A stretch of 64,000 nt of DNA from Nautilus pompilius (lineage: Eukaryota; Mollusca; Cephalopoda; Nautilida; Nautilidae), in NCBI GenBank assembly GCA_018389105.1, contig JACATO010002139.1, positions 344,501 to 408,500 of the forward strand. Direction: 5' to 3'. A program made the translations under genes and the position numbers. Below the pieces are notes generated by a model. That model was given only the letters and a program-made list of their open reading frames with translations. It was not told the DNA's origin and searched no databases. Of the stretch, positions 35,651-48,326 are shown piece by piece. Positions within the stretch are counted from its first letter, which is position 1. Each line of letters opens with the position of its first letter.

Positions 35651-38600
35651 GGCCTTTTGCATTGACCAGAGCATGTTCAGGCACTGAAACAAGCCAAAGA
35701 CAAAAGTGGCATCCAGACAGCATCTCCTCTTACTGTTTGTCTTTTCTTACCTATCTGAGTTAGTCTTTGAATCTTTTATATGTTGTAATAATCTACCAAC
35801 CACTATTTGTATCTTATTTTTCTTGATGATGATGTTGAGTGTGTGTGTGTGTGCAGCTGTTATCAAGACGAAGGGTTATGTTAGAAGTTTGTTCTGTAAG
35901 CTGGTCTAAGTGAATGTATAATTATAGAAATCAAAAACTACATAAACATAAGCGAGCATATGGTGACTGGTGCACATAAATATATGTAGTATTTTTCTTG
36001 CCATTATTTGGGTTTCTTGTGAGGGAAGTGTCAGGTGGCTGAGCAGAGCATGCGTGTCCATCCGGTTTTTTAATTCTGTGTTTTGCTTATATGGTGAATG
36101 TTGGTGGTTATGACCAACATAGCTTAGGGTCAGACAAAAAACTCGTACCTGTCTAGCCCCTGGTTAATGAAGTATTATGAATATTAAATGTTTTTCCCAT
36201 TGTCTAAAGACAGCAACGGTAAATCGTAAGAAGATAGAAATTTTCTAACACATTCCATTTTTATTCTCCACATTTTAAATTCTCAGACCAGCTCATGGAA
36301 GCAGAAAGTGTAGGTGATTTCTTTAAAAAATGCTGCTTTTGTTTGTTTTTTTAAGGCATTAATGGCTTTATACAAATTTTAAAACATCCTACCCTTCCTC
36401 TGCCTTACTCTTTTATTGCTTTTAGAATCTAATTTCACTTTCAACATGAATTAACATTGATTAAATGTTTAGTTTATCATTTTTCCTACATGAATTTTAT
36501 TTTATTGTTCCTTTGGGAGAGATTTTCTTAGAAATCACGGTATAAATATTTATGCCAGAGGAAAAATAAATTATAAATTATTAGAAAAAAACAACTATTT
36601 ATATAATGATATGTGAAGTGACATCATATGTAGTAATAAAGGGAGAATTAAAGATCTAATGTCAGCACAGATGAAATTACTTTGTTCAATTTTGACATGA
36701 GATTTTAAATGCTTTTATTTTGGTTTTAAATACTTAACTTTTTTATTTTGAAAACCTGTCATACAATCTAAGACCATATCAGAAGGTATTATTTCTTTCA
36801 GAGTTTTTGGCTAGGTAAAGTAAAACAGATTTTTTTATAATCAAAAATTGAGTTGTTAAATTCTTAATGAGGAGGGTAGAGAATCTGGTATTTAAGCAAA
36901 CAAATGAACAAAGCTGAGCCTGCTGTTGAAATGCAAAGGTTGGCAGATGCTTCTCAAAATTGGATGTATTGTATAACCTTCAATCACTTTCTGCCTTCTG
37001 ATGATCATTTTCATGCACTGTGGGTAGACAGCAGCATTTTTACAACTGTAAAGGCTATCTAAGAAATTTTTATATACCTGTTTTTAAAATGATTTAAACT
37101 TGTAGTTTCAGTGATTTTATTGGGTAAAATAAGGGTTATCAAGGGTTAAAAATATAAAGATGATGCGGGAAGTCAGAATGTTCCTCGACACATTTAAGCA
37201 CCTAGCTTAGCTGTCTGTAAATGCACTGACCAGGTAAATTGTTTTACCCTTTTACTGTCATAATCTTAGAAAAACATCTTATCTACTCTGTGCTTGATCA
37301 TTTTTTTTTTTAATTTAAAAAAAAAAAATGGTTTTGCTTTACTTTTTACAATAAGAAGTATTGTATCTCTACATAATCTGTGATACACAAGACTAGGCAT
37401 AAGTTTTTCTGACGATTGCACAGAATGTCTTACCCCGGATATTTAAGCAGGCTTTCTGTACAAATTTGCATATTTTCAAGAGTTAGAAGCTTGGGTGTAG
37501 TCTAGCAGATGGTTAACAAAGGAACTATAATGAAGAATTCAGATGGGTTAGTTGATCCCTCATTGCTGGAACCAACAGAACAGCCTTCAAAAGATTTCAG
37601 AATCTAAGACTTTCTTCATTGTGCCAGCTCTAGAAATTCAGCATTCAAGGTCTCGGGTGAGAGGTGTAAAATGTTATTTATTTATTCTGGACTCTGCTTA
37701 GACGCAAACATCCTTAATTTTACCACCCCATTGTGTTTGTATGATTAGGACAAATCCTTTCTCTTACAGAGCTTTCATTTGGTTTGACTGAAAATAGCTA
37801 AGTAAAACTACTTTACAAATTATAATATCTAACTTTTTATTCATACCCCAAATAATTTTGTCTAAAAACAAGTCATTTTGAAAGTGAGTTCTTAAGAAAT
37901 ATTGATGTTCGAAGTATCTTTTAATAACTAGAACTTTTGAAAGGACTGAGAAAACGACAAAAAGATTTGCATGAAGAGAGCAAGTGGAAGATGATCTCTG
38001 TAGTGAAAGAAACATAAGAAATTATTGTATATGGATTTCATTGAAGAACATATAAACAAATTATTTTTTTAAAAGGAACTTCCAAAGAGTTTTGAGGAGT
38101 AAAATGGATGAATGATGTTATTTCCTGATATTTCCCAACAGAACATCAGCAGCCTGTGGTTATTGGGATACATAAATTTATATTTAGACGTATAATCTTA
38201 TATAGTGATCTGGATACTTTAATGGTGAAATCTACAAGCTTGCCAGAAAAGAGAGACTTTTGTTTGTTTCTGTGAGATGATTGTTTTGTTAGAATGGTGC
38301 TGCATGACATCTGCTGTGGGTGCTAACATTGGGCCATATGATAGTTAATTGAATCCATTACCATGCAGCAGTTTGTTTCCTCTCTCTGTTGATATAGTGT
38401 CACATATATCCATCATGTTATAGTTATGGTGTTTTCTTTTTCTAGACAGGCTTATACGGAGACATTTAAACAAGATGGAAAACAAAAGGACCAAAATTTG
38501 CAAAATCTTTGATTTTTATAAGGTTCAAATATGTGCTACAAATATGAGTATGGACAGTTTTGTGTTGTTCTAAGGAGCCCTGTTTTTTACCTGCTGCAAG

Positions 38601-39470
38601 ACAGCATGGATGATAATGATAAACTGCAGCCACATGTAGACTGGAAAAGAGAAAGTGTTTTAGTACAGAGATGCATCTGAGCAACTAAAATGGTTATTTG
38701 GTGAAGACCTTTTTTGTTTGTCCATGGTGTAGTTTCTGTTGTGGGAGAAGGAGACATTTCTGTTGCTGGGCTTGACCAAGTTTCAGGACAAACTGCTCAG
38801 AAAAAGAAAGCCTGCGGTAGATGTACAGCAGAAGACATCACTAGTTGTTGCAGGAGCAGGCCTCTCTGCCAGATTAAAAATCAAACATTGTCTAAGATTC
38901 TGCATCATAAACGTTCCTACCATGGTATTCTCATTCCAGGATTGAATCAGCAATCTAGAAACATTTTCACAAAAAACTCAGTGATCAAATTGCTGAGACC
39001 CATGCCAGTAATTTACCCCATTTCTTTCTTTGTGGTTTGTATCTCTCAAAATACGTGATATTTATCTATAAGTCACACATTGCCGACTTCTGGTTTTACA
39101 CCCCTCCCTCTAAATTTAAAAAAGAAAAAAAGTCAAAAACACAGCAAAGACTGAGAAAGCTGAAAATTGTTCTAACTTCTAAACTTGTGTTTAAAAGAAA
39201 AACAACAACAGTCGGCTGGTGAACTGCTAAGAATGTCCCCCTTTTTTTTTTAATGGATTGTATTTCTTTTTAATGATAAATATCCAAAGATGAACTAGAG
39301 TTTGTTTTTATTTAACAGTGTTTTTTTTTAATTTTTGTTTTTACTGTAACATTGCAAAATTTTTGTAAACAAGATCAACAAACCCACAAGGACTTTGTTT
39401 GCAGGTTGTGTAATAGTCTCTAAAATTTTAAAGAGATATTTCTTTAATCTCTTCCATTGAATTACTATTA

Positions 39471-40705
39471 GGTTGTTACAAACATTTTGTTGGTTTTTTT
39501 ACCGCAACAATGAGACTTCATATCGTTGCTGAACATGAAGTTTATTAATCGAAGTAAGTTCCATTACAATCAATACAGTTCTGCCTACGAGTTTCAAGCG
39601 CATTTATACCATTTTGAAAAAAAATTGGGTTTGTGGAGTCGATAAACTGTTGGAGGACAGTTTCAATTGCTACTTGGTTGGAGAAGGATTTCATACGGAG
39701 GAAGCTGTCAATGTTTCAAAAGGTGGTAGTCTGTGAGAGAAAGGTCTGGTGAATAGGCTGGATGAGAGAGAACTTCGTACCCCAAAGTGTTCAGTTTCTG
39801 AAGAGTCACTTCTGCAACACTAGGACAAGCATTGTCGTGGAGCAGGACTGGGCCTCTTCGATTTATCAATGCTGGCTGCTGTTGGGAGAGTTTCTGATGA
39901 ACAATGTTTAATTCATGACAGCAACTTTTCAGTTGTGATGGTTTCGCCAGGTTGCAAGAAGTTATAGTGGATGACACCAGTTACAGTCCACCAGAGAGTG
40001 ACCATGACCTTCTTTGGGTGGAGGCTAGGTTTTGGAATGTGGTTATGTGCCCTGTATCTGTCAGGCCCCTGTGCTGATCGTTTGTGATTGTTGTAAACAA
40101 TCCATTTTTCATCTCACACAATGATTCGGTCAAGAAATAGGTCGTTTTTGTTGTTGTTCATTCAACTTGTGGGGCACCTACATGTCAAGCCTTTTCACCT
40201 TGCCGATTGTGTCAAGATGCCAGGAAACAGTTGCAGTGCTTATGTCAAGCTCTCTGGCAATTTCTCACACTGTTTTTCTTAGATTGGCTTCAACTGAGGC
40301 TTTCGGACAGTCGTCATCACAGCTGGAAGGAAGTCCTCTATGTTCCTTATCTTCAGGGCTCTCATCTCCTGATCAAAACTCTGTAAACCATCGTTGTACT
40401 GTGCGCTCATTTGCTGTGTCCTCACCCCATGCTTGCTCAATGTTATGAGTTGCCTCGCTCGCTTTGTGGCCTGGTTTGAACTCCTGAAGCAAAATGGCAG
40501 GAAAAACTATTCTATCCATGCTTCACTCAGAACCATAAAACAAATATCCATTTAATGATTTTAATGAGGTAGGTTTTGCATAATGTCTGCCAAAGCACAC
40601 GCTACAAAACGATATATAACTTATCTACATACAACTTCAAAAGCATGCTAAAAATGAACCCAAAATTAACATAAGATAGAAACCAACAAAACGTTTGTAA
40701 CGACC
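39471..40705 (-). mobile_element. Mariner (DD34D) transposon, both termini, dead transposase
   Basis: The inverted ends GGTTGTTACAAACATTTTGT and (reverse complement of the right end) GGTCGTTACAAACGTTTTGT lie inside TA duplications (39469-39470, 40706-40707), giving 1235 bp. The minus strand has transposase remains: NIEQAWGEDTANERTVQRWF (HTH), LVDCNW near a catalytic region, VLLHDNACP and LGYEVLSHPAYSPDLSLTDY with the last catalytic Asp (39708-39977). Several stops make it inactive. A truncated sister copy starts the window. Confidence 0.92.
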
Positions 40706-41189
40706 TAATAAATGACATTTATTATCATAATTGTTTTCTTTTATTGTTACTTTTATTATGTATTTAAAGTATTTTTTTACTAATGCCAGATTTTTAATCA
40801 TAAAATATCTTTTAATACCAAAAGAGCATGGTTTATAGAATTCTTCCAAAATAATTCATCTTATCACAGTATTTTCTTCCATCAGAGAGTTAATACAATT
40901 GCATCAAACATTGCATAATTCATCAAAATTACCTTTTGTTTTAAACAGTTAATTTTCTTATAGAATGCCTAACACACAATTAAATAATAATTTATTTCCA
41001 TTAACTTGTTCTAACAATTTTTGAGACACTTTCATTATTGCATAATACTAATATAATCATATAAATGGGAATGAAATACTGTAAGTTATGAAGGGGAACT
41101 TTATTGAGTTCATATTCGGTTTAAATACAAAATGAGCAAAAAGCTTTGTTCTTTTCTTAATTTATGATGATTTAAAACAAGATGATACT

Positions 41190-41450
41190 CTTAAGGACAT
41201 CTCACAGAAGGGGGAAGCGTTGGGTATTATCATTTGGGACAAAGCAAGTTATCTGGGTATGGTTGGGGTCTGCTGAGAGGTTGCCAAAGTGCAAGCCAGT
41301 CAGGATTTATCTACAGACCTCTACTAGAAACAAACTAATTTTTAGATTTGGGAGGAAACCCATGGCCAGCTTATGAAGAAGAGACCATGCCAGGTAGGTA
41401 CACCAAGCCAAATTAGTCCCAACTGGGATTAGTCTAACAATGGACCCTGC
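41190..41450 (+). repeat. Unnamed dispersed repeat, copy 2
   Basis: Matches 18366-18640 at GACATCTCACAG, AAGTTATCTGGGTATGGTTG, GGAGGAAACCCATGGCCAGC and ACCATGCCAGG, ending ACTGGGATTAG. Two clear copies plus two reverse partial ones define a family of about 270 bp. Confidence 0.6.
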
Positions 41451-42399
41451 CATTCCTGTTTAAAAGATTATATGTATAGCAATGAAGGTAGATCAGTATT
41501 TATCATGAAACAGGCTGTTGTTTTTTTTACACAGTTTCTGCATTGAGATTTATTTAAATCCTTTATCTGGATTCCAATATCTCAAACTTTCCTGTAAATG
41601 TAAAATTCTTTTAAAATAAATAACTTCTAACTATTTCTGTGTTCCACTAAAACAATGGAAACACAATTTTTGTGAATTATGCAGTTACCATCATTGTATT
41701 AATTTTGTCTCAGAGAATTGCTATGATATTCTCTGGCAGGTCATTTAATAATAAAATTGGTGGAATGGTTAGTAAAGGTGTAATACTCCCTTTCATTGAT
41801 ATACCATAACAATGTTTCTAATGAGATTATGGTTTTAATCCTCTGTATACCACCTGAAACACACTTGCACCCTGCTATCCTTCAAATCTGAATTAATCAG
41901 CTAAGCTATAGGGATGTGATCTTCCAAATTAATACAACATTGTCATGATAAATTCATATGTATCACTTCAATTGCATGACATTTTTCACTACAGGTGTAG
42001 TGTTGGCTAAACGTACAGGCAGCTCAACACAATAACTAGTGATTATAGGCTGTGGTGTGGTACAAGTTGGGTGAAAACTGTCAATTAGACTGAAGTGAAT
42101 GTGAGAAGAGCAGTCTACTATGATGCTGCTGCATGCATTACATTAAGAACCATTTTACTTATAATATCTTTGAGAGCCAGTTTTTCTTCTGATTAGACTT
42201 TGCCTTAATTATCTGTACCCAGTACACTACTGCTTTCCTTTAAGATATTCTGACAAGTCTTGTAATGGAATGGTTTTCTTTGCAATGAAAGTTTTTTTCT
42301 ATCAGCTAAAATTGAACTATCATAACCATATCCAGCCAGGCTTCGTCTGAAATTGTCCTTAGTATTTCTATTTTTGGGTAACACCTTGGTTTGTGGTAG

Positions 42400-42640
42400 G
42401 CTTCTGGACCACTGCTCGAGCTCGAGAAATCTAGCTTGAATCCCGGTCAGGTCTGCCTCAATTTGGTAAACCTTCCTAGCATGGTTTCTTCTCTTCTCCA
42501 GGCTTTCTGGTTTCATCCAGCATCCAGAAGAAGTGAGGAGTTCTAGGAGGGATTTTTCGGGTACTGGTGATGGGAATTTCCTGGGTAACTCCTGACCGAT
42601 CTGACTTGAACACTACTCAAGCTCCCCAGCATAAATTTTG
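42400..42640 (-). repeat. Unnamed dispersed repeat, reverse copy
   Basis: The reverse complement has GGATGAAACCAGAAAGCCTGG, GAAACCATGCTAGGAAGG, TACCAAATTG and CCGGGATTCAAGC, following the order of copies 1 and 2. Confidence 0.5.
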
Positions 42641-43339
42641 CTGGCTTATCTCAAATGTAGGTGAATTATTACTTGAAATTTTAACTATACCTGCAGGGAT
42701 CAAATTATTAAGGTAATCTAAAAAAAAAAGAAGAAAGAATCAATTAAATTGCACGTGTTAATTTTTCTTTTCTGGTAAAAGCTTTGAAATGGAGAAAGTT
42801 CTGGTCTATGTTTTCAATGTCTTCTAGAAAACCTCTAACAACAATAATGGTAGTCTGTGGCAGAAAAAGTTGGGGTTAGGGGAGAATTCTCAAGAATGGG
42901 ATCTAGGATCTCATCTACGAGTAGAATCTCTAGTTTGTCCTTAAACCAAAGAATTTTTAATACCCTGAAATTAAATGGAAAAACTCAGATTTAACAAATT
43001 GCAACTATAACAGAGGTCCTGTAGCATGCACTTTGAAGGATCCATTTATTAATGATATAAAATCAAAAGCGGTTCTACTTAAAATTCTAACGTCAGGGTC
43101 GGGGGGGGGTTGTTTTTAAATTTTTTAAATGAGATCTGGCAGGACTAAAGTTTGCAGCTTTCTTCCATCATCTCTAGTTACGAAGGAATACTCTGTCAGG
43201 TGAAAAGAGGAAACGGCGACATCAGAACTTAAATTAAAAGTTTATGGACGCGCTGAGAAAATGTTTTGAGATACAAAATAAAAATAGATAATGCTGCAGT
43301 GTTACTGGATTTTCTTCAGGGAAGCCTGCTCTTCCTGTG

Positions 43340-44700
43340 GATTAATTCCAGCACTTTTTTTTTCCCTTGGTGTATATAAAAAACCATGAGAACATTTGTT
43401 CTTTTGAGATCAGGATCAGGTGTAGAAGTCTTTTGACGTGCGGGGACCTGCAGCAAACTTCTTTAAAACAAATCCTGTAGTCATCAACGTTTTTCCAAGG
43501 AAACTGCGGCCTAAACAAATCAAATTCCACTTCCAAAGGCGACGATAGATTTGTATGATTGTATTTCCTTAGCAGCTAGGCTTGTGACTAGTTGACTTTG
43601 TTGCTTTAGGTCAGTGGATGTGAAGTACTGTTCAATTTAATCAGGGTACAATCAATGCAAAAAACCCACTTTGGTGCTGACCAGCAGGTGTGGATATCAT
43701 TGGCATGATTTGTCATATTCACATCAAATCCACCATTTGCTGCTTGCAAAGTGTCCAGGAGAGTTTCATAATTATCTAACACAGATCTCTTAGCAGAAGT
43801 TTGAGTTACCCAGCATGTAGGACATATGGGTTTTAACCTTGTAGGGGATGCCAAATTAGTTTCTTCAACACAAACTAAATAAATGCACTTGGATTTGCTA
43901 CTACTGTTGTGAAGTTTGCCAAGCTACTTGTTAAGTGAAGTGACCTGTATGGCCTTTGATGTGAATACATGAAAGCATGAACACCATAGTGCAACTAAAT
44001 CACTAATGGCTAATTTTTTTTTTTTACATTTCTGCCTTGCAGCCATGGTATTTCCTCTCCATATTTCTTGCTCCATTGCGTGTCTATAATCTTGGTTTTT
44101 TTGATAGGTAATTGCAATGTTATTAGTGCATCTCTCAGCATTTCCTAAAGGGATTTCCCTGTTGTTGGTGGCACTTGGTAAAGGCCCAGAAATGCTGCCT
44201 CAGTTTCAAATGCATCATTCGTACAGTGCACTCAAATAGACTCCCACTCGTCTCCCTGAATATTCTGAGTTCCCTCGATCATCATACTAAGCTGCCCAAA
44301 TGTTTCTTTCACTCTTCAGAGCAGCACTGCTCAATAGTTGAAGTATCTCATTTTGTATCTGCCCCCTTGTAAAACATTTCTCCTGAAAGAACCAGGTTTT
44401 TAGGTTATCATCATTATTACTTTGTAGATGCAGTAACATTAGAAAATTCTCTTCCCTTTCTTCCTTTCCTCTAATTGCAATGTCCTGTTGTGCAATGTAT
44501 CATAGAATGGTGACAGTCTTCAGAAGTACACAGAGTTGCTCCTGTTGATGTTGAATGTAATAGCTGATCCTAATTAATGCGTCTGAAATCTTATGGCTTC
44601 TAAATTTCTCAAAGGCTTGCAGCTTCTTCCTAAATTCTGACGAGATGAACACATCTTTGGCTTTATATTTTATTTCAGTACATTTACTGACACAAAGATC
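43340..44700 (-). mobile_element. Degenerate hAT transposase, ZMYM1-like (TTF/DUF4371 type)
   Basis: Read from 44700 downwards, the minus strand gives in broken frames MIEGTQNIQGDEWESI (first catalytic region), AAFLGLYQVPPTTGKSL with EMLRDALITLQLPI, YRSLHLTSSLANF, then LKPICPTCWVTQTSAKRSV and LDNYETLLDTLQAANGGFD at 43606-43854, matching 'LCPTRWTVRTSAIxSVLxNYExLxxTL'. A possible dimerisation-domain remnant follows at 43342-43536 (RLLHLILIS). Multiple stops; the edges are rough. Confidence 0.8.
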
Positions 44701-47677
44701 TGTAATTTATAACAGATATATTTAAATTAATAGCACCATGTTAATCAGCATGGTAGAAAATCAATGTAAACAAAATTTTATTAAAATTAATCTATTGACA
44801 GAAATAAGTAGGGGAATTATGGAACAAGAACATGTGTTGGTTACTTGGTTTAATTTACTTGGGTGATGTGTGACACATTGCAAATGTACATTCTAACCAA
44901 GAACTTTTTAACATCACCTTCAAATCTTTTGGCTTCATCCTTGGTAACATTGGAAGATGCTTCAAAAAGTTGTGCAAGTGAAGATACTATGCCAGACTTT
45001 CCTCAATACCCTTATCAGCCACAAGATAGTAATTGCATGAGATACAAGCAATATCTAACCTTAGAGTTCTAACAAAAGTGGTTTTCTGAGCATCTTTGGC
45101 TGCATTCTGATTCTGGTCTTGATGCAGTTTCGTGATACAGATGTACAGACACATTACTGAAGAGGCCAGCCAGTACATGATAAACAGGTCACACTTTTAT
45201 TCAAGATCATTTAATAATCTGCTACTAGAGGGTCCTTGTTACAGGGTGCTAGAAGTGCCCTTCATAGTACTAGTTTTCTTGGGATCAAGTTGATCCATAG
45301 GTGGATCTGGGACAATTTTACGGAGAGCACTTTATTTCAAGGACCCATTACAAAAATATGCAATATAAATTTTTAACAAAATTTAATTGTCTTTTTATAT
45401 AACAACATTTATTATTATTATTATTATTATAAATCTACAAATTTTTTCTACAGAATAAAAGAATGTTTTTTGATTTGATTTTAACAAATTGGTCTTGTCT
45501 TTGCTCTGATGTTTGCATTTACATATGGTAAGGCTAAGGTCGCTCCATTGTTCATTCTTCACACTTGGTCTTACCTACGTCTTCACCTTTGAAGTGTTGA
45601 AAACCAACTCGCTGTTCTGGAGGAAGGGTAATAAAACATCTCTAAGATTGCGCTTATTCTCCGTGATTTTTAGAATCATCTTCATTTTAAGGTAAGTAAG
45701 CGTTCTTGTGTTTACCATGGGTGTGGATGGTGTCTTTGCCATGAGTTTCTATTTGCTCTCTTTTTTTTTATTCCACATCCACCACAACCAAACAGACGGA
45801 CCCAGATCCTTGGACAAAAGCCACCTCCCTTTGTCCTCTTGCACAATCAGTCTCTGGGTCACAGTGACAGTTCATTGTCTTCGCTTGGTTGGCCATAATT
45901 ATGTCCATATGTTTAACTGTATGTAAAAAAAAGTCCAAACTATCAATATATAAAATAGAAAGACATTAATAAAAAATATAAAGCTGAACGTGTAAGTCAA
46001 GAGCCTTTCAGACTGTTTTAAGAGACCAATCACTGACTGACTACCATTTTTGTTGGTCATGGTAGCAATCTGGTGTCCACCCAGTGGTGGGTTTCTTTCT
46101 TTAGTCTACCAGCAGCCTCTATGTAAATTTTCTCGTTTTTCTTCACTGAAAATATTTCCTTTTTTTTTTTTCGCCTCAGGCCAAATGATTTGCATGTGTG
46201 TAGCCATTGTCCTGTGTTGTGTTCTCGCAGCTTGTCTCAGCATTCCAGGTCCCAAGTCTGCTATGATAACAGGGTGGGGCCTGCAATAGCAAAGCTCCTA
46301 TAATGAATTATCTACGGCTCTGACGCTTCATGAAAAACTCCAAGTTTACTCAACTTAAATTTGAGTAAATCTGATAAAACATCAAGTAGCTCGATTTTCA
46401 TCCTCATGCATCTTGGATGAGGAGCTTGCCAGAGGTCAGATCCATGTTACATTGCACAGTTAAGTGATTTGCTACCTTGATGTCCCTCCATACCCAGAGA
46501 GAAATGGATTACTTCAAAACAGAACACTCAAAACAAGTTCATCATACACTTTTCAATAAACAAAACTTTATTTCTTTGTTTAAAAGATACAAATATGCAA
46601 TATTAATAAATATTCTGAAGTTGTAAACAATAAATAATATTGATGTTTATCTAATAAAACATCCGTAAAATTTAACATGGCTAATATTCTGTGGAGATTG
46701 GTAAGGTTTTCATTTTTACTACTTTTAAATAGCAGATCCGAGAGTGATTAGGTGAGACGTCAGGCCTGGTAATATTCCCACAACAAGAACTACAAAACGA
46801 AGCTGAATTTCAGAGTTTGGGTATTTCTTGGAGATAGTTATTTTCCCTTTATGGGTCTACTGTAGCTTTGCCTCTGCTAGAATGCAGTTGTCTTTATGAT
46901 AAACAGTCAAATTTAAAATGAATGACCAAAAGGCGCCATAGGTGAACAATACACACACTGCGTTTCCTGGCTGATTAGATTTTTCTTCACCTGGAGGTTC
47001 CCTGAGCTTAGAGGTTATTGCCACTGCTACAGCTGAGCCTCACCAGTGAGACCCACCCAGTTTCATATAGGAAAAATCTGCTAGCATGAAATACACCTTA
47101 ATAATGTCCACAAGAAAGCCAGGTAGATTCCGTGTTAATCAACAAATGTGGCCATATTAAAGCCAAGTTGTCATTTTCTGCATATTTCAGCATAAATAAA
47201 GTAGTAAATAAATAATAGATCTATAAAATAAATACCATATTTACATTTAGGTTTAGCCAATGCATGATTAATTATCTTTAATCAACTTGTTTACTCAAAT
47301 ACATCACTCTACGCTGGGCTGCCACACTTCCCTTTTTGTATTTCTATAAACTTTTCCCTATGTTCACTTAGCTTCATCTTCACTAAAACTGCTTTTTTGA
47401 AAATGGTTTTACGTGAACAAAACTTAATGTTTCCCTGAGCAAATAAATAAATTAAGTTTTTCCTGATGCCAAGATGCAACTTTACTTTTCCTGTCACCTT
47501 AGTTACTGACTAATTTTAAATTGTTTCAACTTTTTTCTTTTTGATGTGTCTCTATTAAGCGTTTTGTCTGTCTCAGTGTTAATCTCAGCAGCAGTAGCTG
47601 ACTAATTCCCCAATTGGTTTGATCCTACATTACGGCAGAATTTATGATGTATCCTTCTCTTTCACTGTTATACCTTT
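44701..47677. other. Intergenic, nothing coding recognised
   Basis: AT-rich; a (TTA)n microsatellite at about 45410-45430 and an unexplained stretch of moderate GC at 45540-46300 with no domain in any frame. Confidence 0.6.
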
Positions 47678-47683
47678 TTTATT
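47678..47683 (-). terminator. Poly(A) signal of the vWA gene
   Basis: AATAAA on the minus strand, about 100 bases after the stop codon of the triple-vWA gene. Confidence 0.6.
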
Positions 47684-47781
47684 CTTATATAAATGCTGGC
47701 ACTGACCAGCAAAACTTTTTTGAAAGATAGTTTTGCAGAATTCAAAGAAAGTGCTTCTAAGGTGACGTTGGATAAAGTACT

Positions 47782-48326
47782 TTAACATAACATTTTTAAA
47801 AACTTTGGTATAGCTTCTGTGAAACTTTCATAAGAATCTACAGCAACAAAATGACTTTTTAGGGGCTCACTAAGTAGACCTTCTACCTGTGAGAAGCTGA
47901 TCCCTTTGCCAACCCCAACAATGAAAATCTCCGTTCCCTTGCTTTTGACCAGGTTGGCTTCCAGTTCGAGTTCCTTTGTGATGCTGGCAGCTTCCAGGAT
48001 GAGAACTGCAACCTGCCTGGCATCTGGCCTTGCACCTGCTGAGAGGAAGAAGTCTTCGTGCTTGTACTTCTTAAGAAGGCTGATTGTCTTGGGATGCTTC
48101 ATCATGTCAGTGTTTGGTATGTATAGCTCTGTGGCAGGTGAGTAAACAAGACCAGAATGTTCGAAGCAGTCAGTAGTCAGGATACCAAACTGCAGGTGAC
48201 CTGATGTAGCATTGAGCTGCTTTGTCATATCAGATATGAAGCTGTACACTGATGATGCCTTGTAAGCCCCAATGAATGCAGCATCAAATGTGAATGTGAT
48301 ATCTGTGGTCATTCCTTTCCGGCAAT
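47782..48326 (-). CDS. vWA protein exon 8 (divergent vWA3, stop)
   Basis: DCRKGMTTDITFTFDAAF aligns with the first vWA strand, but the DxSxS metal motif reads DAAFIG, and VLILEAASI replaces the usual VxxTDGxS. EIFIVGVGKGISFSQVEGLL, KSHFVAVDSYESF and the terminal MLC keep the vWA fold and the Cys pair. A possible N-glycosylation site is LNATS. A+T-rich codon use contrasts with vWA1 and vWA2. Stop TAA at 47784-47782. Confidence 0.9.

Larger units (their letters stand above)
34110..39470. other. Myo9 3' UTR and intergenic stretch, no gene recognised
   Basis: Contains the Myo9 3' UTR, (TG)n tracts at about 34593-34614 and 35836-35854, and a reverse copy of the dispersed repeat at 35500-35650. 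A 114-codon frame at 38714-39058 has no recognisable motif. AATAAA words at 34685 and near 36565 allow alternative transcript ends. Confidence 0.6.
40708..43330. other. Intergenic, dispersed repeats only
   Basis: AT-rich DNA with copies of the dispersed repeat at 41190-41450 and 42400-42640. A 103-codon minus-strand frame (42205-42516) overlaps the second copy and is best explained by it. No gene recognised. Confidence 0.6.

Noticed and set aside
38714-39058. 114-codon plus-strand frame downstream of Myo9
   Set aside because: No recognisable motif, AT-rich flanks, no splice or promoter context; probably chance or 3' UTR.
42205-42516. 103-codon minus-strand frame
   Set aside because: Overlaps a copy of the dispersed repeat and shows no domain.
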